Position numbers and translations under genes: made by a program
NCBI GenBank assembly: GCA_025370845.1
Contig: JAMXFF010000025.1
Location: 1 to 64,000 of the forward strand
From: Laspinema palackyanum D2a
GTDB taxonomy: Bacteria; Cyanobacteriota; Cyanobacteriia; Cyanobacteriales; Laspinemataceae
Reading direction: 5' to 3'
Length of the DNA stretch: 64,000 nucleotides
The notes under the pieces: generated by a model
What the model was told of the DNA's origin: nothing
Databases searched by the model: none
The model's input: only the letters and a program-made list of their open reading frames with translations
In this document: positions 52,536-61,239 of the stretch, piece after piece
How positions within the stretch are numbered: the stretch's first letter is position 1
Layout of the letters: every line of letters begins with the position of its first letter

Positions 52536-55142
52536 ATGCAACCAATTCGCACGTTTAACGTTTCTCCCTCTCTCCCTGAGCGACTAGAACCCTTACGCAC
52601 CTTGGCCTACAATCTCCACTGGGACTGGAATGTAGAGACCAAAGACCTGTTCCGGCGTTTAGACCGGGACCTGTGGGAATCAAGCCGTCACAATCCCGTC
52701 TTGATGCTGGGAACCATTTCCCAGGAACGTCTGGAAGAGATGGCAGAAGATGAAGGCTTTATCGCCCAGATTGACCGCGCAGCGCGGCAACTGGACGACT
52801 ACCTCAAAGAGCGCACCTGGTATCGCAAACACCGGGAGAAAGAGAAACATCAAGAATGTTTTGTGTATTTTTCGGCAGAATTTGGCCTCACGGAATGTCT
52901 GCCGATTTACTCGGGGGGCTTAGGGTTACTCGCCGGGGATCACCTGAAATCCGCCAGCGATCGCGGTTTACCCTTGGTTGGCGTCGGACTTCTCTACCAA
53001 GAAGGATATTTTAGCCAATATCTGAACGCCGATGGATGGCAGCAAGAGCGTTACCCGATCAACGACTTCTACAATATGCCCCTGCATCTGGAACGCGATG
53101 CAGAAGGCAATGAATTACGCATTGAGGTAGACTATCCGGGTCGAAAAGTATATGCGCGGGTCTGGCGAGTCCAAGTGGGGACGGTTCCCTTGTATATGCT
53201 TGATACCAACATTGAACCGAACAATCCCTACGACCACGATATCACCGACAAACTCTATGGCGGGGATCTCGATATGCGGATTCATCAAGAGATGATGTTG
53301 GGAATTGGCGGGGTGCGGATGCTCAAGGCCCTCGGCTACGAACCGACCGCCTATCACATGAATGAAGGACATTCGGCCTTTTTAGCCCTAGAACGGATTT
53401 CTATCTTAATCCGAGAACAGGGTCTCACATTCAAGGAAGCCAAAGAAGTAGTTGCTGCCAGCAATGTCTTCACGACTCATACCCCTGTTGCTGCTGGGTT
53501 TGACCTGTTCCCCCATGATAAGGTCATGCACTATTTGGGTCATTATGCTGATGAATTTGGCCTCGGAAGAGAACAATTTCTAGCCTTAGGACGGGACAAT
53601 ACCGGGGATTTGGAGTCGCCTTTTAGTATGGCAACCCTGGCGATCGAGATGGCGAGTTTTATTAATGGCGTTGCCAAATTACATGGCGAAGTCTCCAAAG
53701 TGCTGTTTAATAACCTTTGGCCGAAACTCCCCCCTTCGGAAGTGCCGATTACCTCGATTACCAATGGTGTACACGCCCGCAGTTGCGTGGCAAAATATAC
53801 CCAAGAACTCTACGATCGCTATCTCGGACCCAAATGGTCCACCACCCCCGCCCACTATCCCTTGTGGGAACGGGTCGATGCCATCCCCGATGATGAACTG
53901 TGGCGCAACCAGGACCTCTGCCGTGCGGAACTGGTCGTGTTCGTCCGGGAACGACTCCAAAAATACTTACGGGCTCGGGGTGCTTCCTTCACAGAAATTG
54001 ATGCATCGCGAGAAGTGCTAGACCCCGGAGTTCTCACTATTGGGTTTGCACGGCGCTTTGCCACCTACAAACGGGCTACATTGTTCCTGCGCGACCTCGA
54101 TCGCATCAAACGGATCTTACTGGGGTTAAATAACGACCTGATTCCCGGTGGTAAAACTGCCCTGCGTAAGCCAATGGTTCAGTTTGTCATCGCCGGAAAA
54201 GCTCACCCCCACGACATCCCCGGCAAAGAAATGATCCGTCATATCACCCATTTCATTCGCGAACAAGGATGCGAAAAAAATGTGGTGTTTATCCCCGATT
54301 ACGATATTAACGTAGCGCGGATGATGGTGTCCGGTTGTGATGTGTGGTTAAATACCCCCCGTCGTCCTCGGGAAGCATCGGGAACCAGTGGAATGAAAGC
54401 GTCCATGAATGGATTACTGAACCTCAGTATCCTAGATGGATGGTGGGATGAAGCGGACTATGTTCGCACCGGGTGGCCGATCGGACATGGGGAATTCTAT
54501 GATGACCCCAACTATCAAGATGAAGTGGAAGCGAATGCTTTGTATGACTTGCTGGAAAAAGAAGTGATTCCCCTGTTCTACAATCGCGATGAAGAAGGCA
54601 TTCCCCGCAAGTGGGTCTCGAAAATGAAAGATGCCATTCGCTTGAATTGTCCCCTGTTTAATACAGCACGGATGGTCAGTGAATATGCAACTCGGGCCTA
54701 TTTCCCAGCCAGCGATCGCTACTATGCCATGAGCGCTAATGGTTGTCAACCCGCGAAAGAACTGGCCGCTTGGAAAACTCACCTGTTTGAACGCTGGTAT
54801 GATATCAAGATTCTGGACATTGATATTTCTGAATCGGATGATGTCAAAGTCAACCAAAGCATTAACGTAAAAGCTCTGGTGGACCTCGCCGGATTGACCG
54901 ACTCTGATGTAGAAGTTCAACTCTACAAAGGACCAATGGATGCTGATGGAAATATCATCAATGGTGTCTCAGTTGTCATGGATTATCAAGGTACTGATGC
55001 TAATCAGCAAAGTATCTATACCGCAAACATTGCATACAGTTCCTCGGGTTTACAAGGATTGTCTCTGCGGGTGTTACCGAAACATCCCTATTTAAGCAGT
55101 CCTTTCCAACCGGGTCTGCAAGTGCTTTGGGCTAATGCTTAG
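52536..55142 (+). CDS. glgP: Alpha-glucan (glycogen) phosphorylase
   Basis: An 868-residue protein of the GT35 family. The conserved N-terminal region (YFSAEFGLTECLPIYSGGLGLLAGDHLKSASD), THTPVAAGFD and the PLP-binding EASGTSGMKASMNG (the Lys is the Schiff-base residue) are all present. It releases glucose-1-phosphate from glycogen. Length and the DUF3417-like N-terminal segment place it in the longer alpha-glucan phosphorylase subgroup. Monocistronic, with a 390-bp leader region that has no ORF. Confidence 0.93.
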   Translation: MQPIRTFNVSPSLPERLEPLRTLAYNLHWDWNVETKDLFRRLDRDLWESSRHNPVLMLGTISQERLEEMAEDEGFIAQIDRAARQLDDYLKERTWYRKHREKEKHQECFVYFSAEFGLTECLPIYSGGLGLLAGDHLKSASDRGLPLVGVGLLYQEGYFSQYLNADGWQQERYPINDFYNMPLHLERDAEGNELRIEVDYPGRKVYARVWRVQVGTVPLYMLDTNIEPNNPYDHDITDKLYGGDLDMRIHQEMMLGIGGVRMLKALGYEPTAYHMNEGHSAFLALERISILIREQGLTFKEAKEVVAASNVFTTHTPVAAGFDLFPHDKVMHYLGHYADEFGLGREQFLALGRDNTGDLESPFSMATLAIEMASFINGVAKLHGEVSKVLFNNLWPKLPPSEVPITSITNGVHARSCVAKYTQELYDRYLGPKWSTTPAHYPLWERVDAIPDDELWRNQDLCRAELVVFVRERLQKYLRARGASFTEIDASREVLDPGVLTIGFARRFATYKRATLFLRDLDRIKRILLGLNNDLIPGGKTALRKPMVQFVIAGKAHPHDIPGKEMIRHITHFIREQGCEKNVVFIPDYDINVARMMVSGCDVWLNTPRRPREASGTSGMKASMNGLLNLSILDGWWDEADYVRTGWPIGHGEFYDDPNYQDEVEANALYDLLEKEVIPLFYNRDEEGIPRKWVSKMKDAIRLNCPLFNTARMVSEYATRAYFPASDRYYAMSANGCQPAKELAAWKTHLFERWYDIKILDIDISESDDVKVNQSINVKALVDLAGLTDSDVEVQLYKGPMDADGNIINGVSVVMDYQGTDANQQSIYTANIAYSSSGLQGLSLRVLPKHPYLSSPFQPGLQVLWANA

Positions 55143-55197
55143 AGGTTGAATTGAGGGATGTGGTATCAGTCTTTTGGGAGATTTTATCCACTGATTT

Positions 55198-56058
55198 TCA
55201 CTGATTTTCACTGATTAAATGACTGATTTGTAGGGGTGATTTATGGATTGCCCCTACATCAGTTATTTGATTGATGGAAGGACTATTTGGAATGACGATA
55301 TAGCCGTTGGCATAAGCTTCGGTTATCGGGTCGGTACTGACTCCTAAGACTAAGTTGCGATCGCACCCCCAATACCACCAATGAGCGCCAATGTAAGCGC
55401 AAATGATGGCATCAAGTTGGTCTTCAATGGCTTTGAACAATTTAGCGCTTTTTTCGGTTAATTTGTTAATAAAAATATCCGGTGGATCACTCAAAATCCA
55501 AGCATCTGACTTTAAAGTTAAACTGGGTTTTAAATTAGGCAAAATTTCGACAATATATTGCCGGAGTTTGATTAATTCTAAGCGGCGATCGGCTAACTTG
55601 CCTTTTTTGTATTTGAGAATGCGAGATAATCCAAATAAGTTAATCATCGCCGGATGAGGAAACACCTCAATTTGATAGCGATCGCACCGTTGGGGAATCA
55701 TCATCGGTGCATGCATAAACCCCCGCGCCTCTAAACTCTTGCCAAACCCCACCGTATGACTGGCAAACCGACTCTTCAAATTTGCCGGATAACACCCGGC
55801 ATGATAACGCCCAAAATAGCGATGAGTCTGCTTATCCGGTAATCTCATCCCCGTGGCATTCGGAATCAGCGTCGGCGCATCCACCGCAATTAATCCCGGT
55901 TGTGCTTCAGGAACTCTTTGATCCACCCAATCCAAGATATCCACCGTTGACAATTTGCAGTCTAAATCCGTCAGTTGTAATTGATTATTGTCCCAAACCA
56001 AACAACACAAACCACTCGCGCCGGAACTCCATCCGAGGTCAATTCCAATAAATTTCAT
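55198..56058 (-). CDS. DUF429-family protein
   Basis: A 286-residue protein starting MKFIGIDLGWSSGASGLC, the RNase H-like nuclease-fold signature of DUF429, with the later Asp-containing IAVDAPTLIPNATGMR and DAIICAYIG. Members of the family are predicted nucleases or ATP-binding proteins; the function is not established. Tail-to-tail with glgP. The C-terminus has no membrane segment. Confidence 0.82.
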   Translation of the reverse strand: MKFIGIDLGWSSGASGLCCLVWDNNQLQLTDLDCKLSTVDILDWVDQRVPEAQPGLIAVDAPTLIPNATGMRLPDKQTHRYFGRYHAGCYPANLKSRFASHTVGFGKSLEARGFMHAPMMIPQRCDRYQIEVFPHPAMINLFGLSRILKYKKGKLADRRLELIKLRQYIVEILPNLKPSLTLKSDAWILSDPPDIFINKLTEKSAKLFKAIEDQLDAIICAYIGAHWWYWGCDRNLVLGVSTDPITEAYANGYIVIPNSPSINQITDVGAIHKSPLQISHLISENQ

Positions 56059-56248
56059 TTGTTTTTAATCACTTTGTTTGACAGAAATTTGAAATCATTC
56101 CGAAAAGTAAAACAGTTAAATCGGGTTAATTGCCTTAAGGGTTTAACGCCACATAAACTGACGGACTAAACCCAACACTAGACCGATGCTTCCAAAGTTA
56201 TCAGAATTTGTGCCTTCAGAAGTAGCAGACTGGGCCAGTTTTAGGGTA

Positions 56249-56267
56249 AACTGTCAACTAGACAGTT
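56249..56267. promoter_or_regulatory. Inverted repeat upstream of the antitoxin
   Basis: AACTGTC-aacta-GACAGTT ends 12 bp before the antitoxin ATG. Such a palindrome over the promoter or leader is the usual operator that Phd/YefM antitoxins bind to repress their own gene. The match is positional, not proven. Confidence 0.55.
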
Positions 56268-56279
56268 GAGGGAAAAATC

Positions 56280-56534
56280 ATGTCCCAAATCGATATTGCT
56301 GAAGCGAAAGCCAAACTGCACGAGTTATTGGAAATCGCCCTCAATGGCGAAGAAGTTGTGATCACCAAAGACAGTCACCCGGTTGTAAAACTGGTCCCCG
56401 TGCCAGATCAAGCGCCACAAAAACGCCCCCGGGCCCAATTTGGCAGTATGAAAGATTTAATCTGGGTAGCTGATGACTTTGATGAACCGCTTACCGATTC
56501 AGCGAATCTGGTGACGAGACAGATATTGTTGTAG
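56280..56534 (+). CDS. Phd/YefM-type antitoxin, toxin partner not adjacent
   Basis: An 84-residue antitoxin. Residues 1-50 have the Phd fold (IDIAEAKAKLHELLEIALNGEEVVITKDSHPVVKLVPV), the DNA-binding part. The middle has ADDFDEPL, typical for the toxin-binding tail of antitoxins paired with PIN-domain toxins, but the last 12 residues (SANLVTRQILL) deviate from the usual end. GAGGG lies just upstream of the ATG. No toxin ORF follows; the next gene is on the other strand. It is therefore an orphan or has lost its partner. Confidence 0.82.
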   Translation: MSQIDIAEAKAKLHELLEIALNGEEVVITKDSHPVVKLVPVPDQAPQKRPRAQFGSMKDLIWVADDFDEPLTDSANLVTRQILL

Positions 56535-56575
56535 CACGGATTTCAACTTACTCAATGCTTAGATGCGAGACTGCC

Positions 56576-57127
56576 TTATCTCGCTAATTTCAATAAACTG
56601 GCGAGTTGTTCCGGTTGATGAGACCCGATTAAGATTTTTTCACCATTTTTGAGTTCTAATAAGACGCCGCGATCGCCACTGACATTAAAGGCTTTTCCCT
56701 CGGGACCATACCGAACTCCCCATCCCCCATAATCCCGCAATGGATGATAGGTTGTTACTTCCGATTTCACCACAGAATCAAAAGGAATTTGAATTCGCTT
56801 AAATAACAACGGGTAAAAACTCAGATATAATCCATCAGTTCTCACTTCTGTTACTAATTTTGCACTATAAAACAAAATAGGGAAAAATACCCCAAACACA
56901 ATTCCAAACCCAATTAAAATAATATTTAAAATGGTAGTTTCTTCCCAAGATTGTTCTAAAAAAAATGGCATCAGGGCCGCACAGAGAGCTGCTAAAGAGC
57001 TGCATACTAGAACGAACCAAATCCAACCCTGCCGAAATTGCTGCACCTCTCGAAATAGGAGCGTTGCATAAATTTCCTCGTCAATGCTCACTTCGTCTGA
57101 CATGGATGCCGTTGTTAGTTTTTCCAC
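56576..57127 (-). CDS. Membrane protein with a PH-like domain
   Basis: A 183-residue protein. AGGAGG lies 5 bases before GTG at 57127, so that start is preferred over the ATG at 57103. Two membrane helices occupy about residues 33-56 (GWIWFVLVCSSLAALCAALMP) and 66-88 (LNIILIGFGIVFGVFFPIL). The C-terminal part (YHPLRDYGGWGVRYGPEGKAFNVSGDRGVLLELKNGEKILIG) resembles a bacterial PH-like domain of DUF6141 type. Function unknown. Monocistronic. Confidence 0.72.
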   Translation of the reverse strand: MEKLTTASMSDEVSIDEEIYATLLFREVQQFRQGWIWFVLVCSSLAALCAALMPFFLEQSWEETTILNIILIGFGIVFGVFFPILFYSAKLVTEVRTDGLYLSFYPLLFKRIQIPFDSVVKSEVTTYHPLRDYGGWGVRYGPEGKAFNVSGDRGVLLELKNGEKILIGSHQPEQLASLLKLAR

Positions 57128-57565
57128 AGCTACCTCCTATACTCGTTTTGAAAGAGGTTTCGCGAATCAGATTCGCTTGGGGATAGCAAGGGTTTCCCTC
57201 CCCTCTTAAACTGGGGACTGTTTTGATTCCCCCCATGACCCATTCCCTCTATTCATAATATGCCCAAAAGAATAGTCTATTTCGCCCGAAAAAACAACGA
57301 AAATAGTAGGGACTAAGTAAGGCATAAATGTTGAGTTTTGTATAGGAGATCGCCCCTTCATGAGGACCCCAGAACCCGATCGCCCCCAATGGACCCGAAC
57401 CGGGTGGTCCCTTAAAGCCATTCCCGAGGGGCGATCGCATGACCCCAGACCCAAGATTTGCTAGGATATTTGAGCTTTATGTCAAAAAAAGTCAACAATA
57501 AGACAGAGCAACACGGATTCAATCCGGTTTTCCTCATTCTGTCAGTAGCACTATAAGAGCAATCT
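57128..57565. other. Intergenic region upstream of trpS
   Basis: 438 bases with two HIP1-like sites and no supportable gene. The promoters of trpS and of the divergent PH-like gene probably lie here. Confidence 0.45.
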
Positions 57566-58576
57566 ATGGGTAAGCAGCGCGTTTTATCTGGAGTCCAACC
57601 CACCGGCAACCTCCATCTCGGTAACTATCTCGGTGCGATCCGTAACTGGGTCGAAATTCAAAGTCAGTATGAAAATTATTTCTGTGTAGTGGACCTCCAT
57701 GCCATTACCGCACCCCACACTCCCGCCACTTTAGCCCAAGATACCTACACGATCGCCGCCCTCTATCTCGCCTGTGGCATCGATTTACAGCATTCCACCA
57801 TTTTCATCCAGTCCCACGTCTCAGCCCACGCGGAGCTCACCTGGCTGCTCAACTGTATCACCCCCCTCAACTGGCTGGAAGATATGATCCAGTTTAAGGA
57901 AAAAGCCGTCCGTCAAGGAGAAAATGTCAATGTGGGGTTACTGGATTACCCCGTCCTGATGGCAGCGGATATTTTGCTCTACGATGCGGATAAAGTCCCT
58001 GTCGGTGAGGACCAGAAACAGCATTTAGAACTGACCCGAGACATTGCCGCAAGGGTAAATCATCAATTTGGCAAGGAAAAAGCGCCGGTATTGAAATTAC
58101 CGGAACCCTTGATTCGCAAGGAAGGGGCCCGGGTGATGAGTTTAACCGATGGGACGAAAAAAATGTCCAAGTCTGATCCATCGGAACTGAGTCGGATTAA
58201 TTTGCTCGATCCACCGGATGCGATCGTCAAAAAAATCAAAAAATGCAAAACGGACCCAATGCGGGGACTGGTGTTTGATGATCCAGAACGTCCGGAATGC
58301 CATAATTTGCTGACGCTTTATCAGCTACTTAGCGGCAAAACTAAGGAAGAGGTGGCGGCAGAATGCCAGGATATGGGTTGGGGTCAATTTAAACCGTTAC
58401 TCACGGAAACGACGGTTGAGGCGCTCAAACCGATTCAGGAGCAATATAAGGAAATTATGGGCGATCGCGCTCAACTGGAATCGGTGTTAAGAGAGGGGAG
58501 AGAAAAAGCCGCAGCAATTGCCAACACTACCCTCAACCGCGTCAAAACTGCCTTTGGATATTCTCTTCCGTTGTAA
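57566..58576 (+). CDS. trpS: Tryptophanyl-tRNA synthetase
   Basis: A 336-residue class Ic aminoacyl-tRNA synthetase. The HIGH-like motif is PTGNLHLGNYLGA and the KMSKS motif is KKMSKSDPS. Domain order and length match the bacterial enzyme. It charges tRNA-Trp. Monocistronic, followed by three palindromes. Confidence 0.97.
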   Translation: MGKQRVLSGVQPTGNLHLGNYLGAIRNWVEIQSQYENYFCVVDLHAITAPHTPATLAQDTYTIAALYLACGIDLQHSTIFIQSHVSAHAELTWLLNCITPLNWLEDMIQFKEKAVRQGENVNVGLLDYPVLMAADILLYDADKVPVGEDQKQHLELTRDIAARVNHQFGKEKAPVLKLPEPLIRKEGARVMSLTDGTKKMSKSDPSELSRINLLDPPDAIVKKIKKCKTDPMRGLVFDDPERPECHNLLTLYQLLSGKTKEEVAAECQDMGWGQFKPLLTETTVEALKPIQEQYKEIMGDRAQLESVLREGREKAAAIANTTLNRVKTAFGYSLPL

Positions 58577-58617
58577 GGATTAGAGATGAAGTCGGGACCC
58601 TTAAATTGAACAAAAGA

Positions 58618-58708
58618 GAACGACTGAAGTCGTTACTACGAACATGAAGAGAACGACTGAAGTCGTTACTACGAACAAAAGAGAACGACTGAAGTCGTTA
58701 CTACGAAC
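58618..58708. repeat. Three REP-like palindromes between trpS and metF-like gene
   Basis: Three AACGACTGAAGTCGTT-actacgaac units with spacers ATGAAGAG and AAAAGAG. Same family as the arrays at 5085-5404 and 8567-8716. Confidence 0.85.
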
Positions 58709-58755
58709 TTCCCCATCTCCCCCATCTTTCCCCTCTCCCCCATCTCCCTGTTCTT

Positions 58756-59739
58756 ATGAAACAACCGCAGAACTCTTTATCTCGCTTCCGTCAGGCTGTT
58801 AGAGACGGTGAATTTTTGATGACGGCTGAGGTTATGCCACCGAAAGGGGGTAATGCAGCCCACATGATTACAATGGCAAATGGTTTAAAAAATAGAGTTC
58901 ATGCGGTGAATGTTACCGATGGATCTCGGGCTGTTTTGCGGATGTCATCGTTAGCGGCATCAACGATTTTGTTGCAGCAGGGAATTGAGCCGATTTATCA
59001 AATTGCTTGTCGCGATCGCAACTCGATTGGGTTGCAGGGGGACCTCCTCGGTGCGAATGCGCTGGGAATTCAGAATGTTTTGGCCCTGACGGGGGACCCG
59101 GTAAAAGCCGGAGATCATCCCCAGGCGAAGTCGGTTTTTGATATGGAATCTGTGCGTCTGCTTAAGGCGATCGCCAAACTGAATCAAGGCTTTGATTTGA
59201 ATGATAAACCCCTAACCGATAGTCCGACAGACTTGTTTGTTGGTGCTGCGGTGGATCCGCAGTCGAAAAGTTGGTCCGGGTTAAAAAGTCGGTTTGAGAA
59301 AAAACTAGCAGCAGGTGCCGAGTTTTTCCAAAGTCAGCTTGTCTGCGATTTTGACAAGTTAGACAAGTTTATGAATGAAATCGCCCAAGGGTGCGGTAAA
59401 CCGATTTTAGTCGGGATTTTCCTCCTAAAATCTGCAAAAAATGCGGAATTTATTAATCGCTGTGTGCCTGGAGTGGATATTCCCCAACATATTATCGATC
59501 GCTTGGCAAAGGCAAAGGACCCTTTGCGCGAAGGGGTGGCGATCGCTGCTGAACAGGTGCAGATGGCAAGGTCCCTCTGTCAAGGGGTGCATCTGATGGC
59601 GGTGAAACGGGAAGATTTGATTCCGGAAATCCTTGATTTAGCTGGCATTCCACCTATCTCCTCAGAACCCCTCTCAATGGATTCCGAAACTCTGGGCGAT
59701 CGCCCTCCAGTTGTCCGGATCTCCACCCCCACAACCTGA
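58756..59739 (+). CDS. Methylenetetrahydrofolate reductase-family protein
   Basis: A 327-residue TIM-barrel protein. It has the N-terminal metal-free MTHFR features EVMPPKGGNAAHM, AVNVTDGSRA, QIACRDRNSIGLQGDLLGANALGIQNVLALTGDPV and DFDKLDKF. These fit MetF-type enzymes that reduce 5,10-methylene-THF for methionine synthesis. The family includes related proteins of other function, so the exact reaction is not certain. Length is near the usual 300. Monocistronic. Confidence 0.82.
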   Translation: MKQPQNSLSRFRQAVRDGEFLMTAEVMPPKGGNAAHMITMANGLKNRVHAVNVTDGSRAVLRMSSLAASTILLQQGIEPIYQIACRDRNSIGLQGDLLGANALGIQNVLALTGDPVKAGDHPQAKSVFDMESVRLLKAIAKLNQGFDLNDKPLTDSPTDLFVGAAVDPQSKSWSGLKSRFEKKLAAGAEFFQSQLVCDFDKLDKFMNEIAQGCGKPILVGIFLLKSAKNAEFINRCVPGVDIPQHIIDRLAKAKDPLREGVAIAAEQVQMARSLCQGVHLMAVKREDLIPEILDLAGIPPISSEPLSMDSETLGDRPPVVRISTPTT

Positions 59740-60064
59740 ATACCTCAACTATAGATGCACCCTGATACAGACGCCTCTGGGCAGACCCTGCCCGAGGCTT
59801 TTTATTTTTTACGGGTTACTGGCGATCGCATTCCCCACCGCTTCAATTGGGGGGTCACACCCCCTGGGGGTGCAGTCCATCTTCCTTGTTGGGAAAAGAT
59901 ATGTATTAATGAATTAACCTAAAGAACTTCACCACTAAAGAAGCTCTTAAAAAAGGTTGCATCTACTGCATCTACGTTATCGAGTCAAATAGGCGTCTGC
60001 CATCAGGGTTTAGCAATCATTCCCAAGCGGGCTGATTAGCCCCCAGGAATCTGCGAAAAACATC

Positions 60065-60101
60065 ACCTCTCCAGCATCAAGTTGGGAGGTATTGTTTTTT
60101 T
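60065..60101 (+). terminator. Rho-independent terminator
   Basis: ACCTCTCC-...-GGGAGGT forms a hairpin and is followed by ATTGTTTTTTTT on the plus strand. It separates transcription of upstream DNA from the ars genes. Confidence 0.7.
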
Positions 60102-60163
60102 GGGGGCTTCCGACCTTGTTGGCACTAAAATTCCCTAAAACCCTGGTACAATTGCTTGCCATA

Positions 60164-60177
60164 TTTCCATATTTCAT
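60164..60177. promoter_or_regulatory. Candidate ArsR operator, arsR leader
   Basis: TTTCCATATTTCAT lies 13 bases before the arsR ATG and differs by one base from a word before arsD. Shared position and spacing suggest a common regulator such as ArsR itself; inference only. Confidence 0.45.
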
Positions 60178-60190
60178 TTATAGTTGAAGT

Positions 60191-60568
60191 ATGGAAAGTA
60201 AAACGGCTGTAAAAATCTTTGAGTCCTTGTCTTCTGGCATCCGCTTAGATATTTACCGGATGTTGGTTAAGGCTGGATCCACAGGAATGGTGGCAGGTCA
60301 AATTGCTTCTGAACTGGAGGTACCGCCTTCTAATCTCTCTTTTCATCTCAAAGCATTGGTTCACGCTGAATTGCTTGGGGTGGAACAGGAGGGCCGCTTT
60401 TTGCGCTATCGCGCCAATATGCCCCTAATGTTCAGATTAATCACCTATCTAACAGAAGAGTGTTGTCAGGGAGAACTGGAACAGTGTGCTCCGCAACAAA
60501 GCGGGGAACTGGGTTCTAATCCCTGTTTGCGATCGCCCTCTCTCACCTCCAGCGAAGCCAAAACATAA
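60191..60568 (+). CDS. arsR: ArsR-family metalloregulator
   Basis: A 125-residue winged-helix protein. The recognition helix region is VAGQIASELEVPPSNLSFHLKALVHAELLGVEQEGRFLRY. The C-terminus carries a Cys pair (TEECCQGELEQC) that could bind arsenite. It should repress the ars genes until metal binds. It is the first gene of the arsR-arsD-arsA cluster; spacing to arsD is 103 bp. Confidence 0.85.
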   Translation: MESKTAVKIFESLSSGIRLDIYRMLVKAGSTGMVAGQIASELEVPPSNLSFHLKALVHAELLGVEQEGRFLRYRANMPLMFRLITYLTEECCQGELEQCAPQQSGELGSNPCLRSPSLTSSEAKT

Positions 60569-60646
60569 GCGTGGGCTGTCTGCAAAAGCCGCGATCGCCC
60601 AGAACCTCAACTCAACTGCCTGCTTTTACTTTCTATTTACCCATCA

Positions 60647-60660
60647 TTTCAATATTTCAT
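60647..60660. promoter_or_regulatory. Candidate ArsR operator, arsD leader
   Basis: TTTCAATATTTCAT lies 11 bases before the arsD ATG and matches 13 of 14 positions of the word before arsR. Confidence 0.45.
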
Positions 60661-60671
60661 AGAAACTCAAA

Positions 60672-61073
60672 ATGAACACCATTGAAGTATTTGATCCCGC
60701 GATGTGCTGTAGTACGGGTGTTTGTGGACCCGATGTCGATCAGAAATTTGTGGACTTTGCTGCCAACGTGGATTGGGGGACTGGACAAGGGATAAAGATT
60801 CAGCGCTATAACCTCGGACAACAACCGCTGGAATTTGCCAATAATCCCACAGTCAAAAGCTTTTTAGAACGTTCAGGCGCTGATGCACTGCCGCTAATTC
60901 TAGTGGAGGGTGAAATTGCCCTAGCGGGACGATATCCGACCCGGGATGAATTGGCTCGTTTAGCCGGTGTAACCCCTGCACCTGCGGCATCTGCACCGAA
61001 ACAATCCAGCGGATGTTGTGGCAGTGCCAAGAGCAGTAGTCAGAGCAGTAGCCAGAAAAGTAGCTGTTGTTAA
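60672..61073 (+). CDS. arsD: Arsenite metallochaperone ArsD
   Basis: A 133-residue protein. The N-terminal thioredoxin-like domain has MCCSTGVCGP, with the Cys 12/13 and 18 type ligands of ArsD, and the C-terminal tail has SGCCGSAK and ends SSCC. These Cys sites carry As(III) to ArsA. The C-terminal Ser/Gln-rich tail is longer than usual. Followed by a palindromic element before arsA. Confidence 0.9.
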   Translation: MNTIEVFDPAMCCSTGVCGPDVDQKFVDFAANVDWGTGQGIKIQRYNLGQQPLEFANNPTVKSFLERSGADALPLILVEGEIALAGRYPTRDELARLAGVTPAPAASAPKQSSGCCGSAKSSSQSSSQKSSCC

Positions 61074-61083
61074 ATACTGACAT

Positions 61084-61176
61084 TTTGCAACCGTTGCAAC
61101 AACAGGCGGGGGTTTGAACCCCCGCCTAACAGCTAAAGTCGTCTAAAGACGACTGTGCGTCTTATCCCGTGGAATT
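61084..61176. repeat. Palindromic element with terminal inverted repeats, partial copy 3
   Basis: AACAGGCGGGGGTTTGAACCCCCGCCT and AGTCGTCTAAAGACGACT occur in the same order as in copies 1 and 2, given here as cores GGCGGGGG/CCCCCGCC. The right terminal repeat is missing. It lies between arsD and arsA. Confidence 0.65.
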
Positions 61177-61239
61177 TTTAGTCAGTTTTTACAGGGTTAG
61201 AGAAATTAAGGTTGAGTTGATTCAACCCATTGAGGATTT

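Larger units (their letters stand above)
59740..60190 (+). other. Intergenic region upstream of the ars genes
   Basis: 451 bases with no gene. It includes a terminator at about 60065-60101 and, at the end, a candidate regulatory word. A 68-codon frame reaching 59917 is not convincing. Confidence 0.5.

Noticed and set aside
56535..56575. Toxin gene after the Phd antitoxin
   Set aside because: Only about 40 bp remain before the end of the next gene on the other strand.
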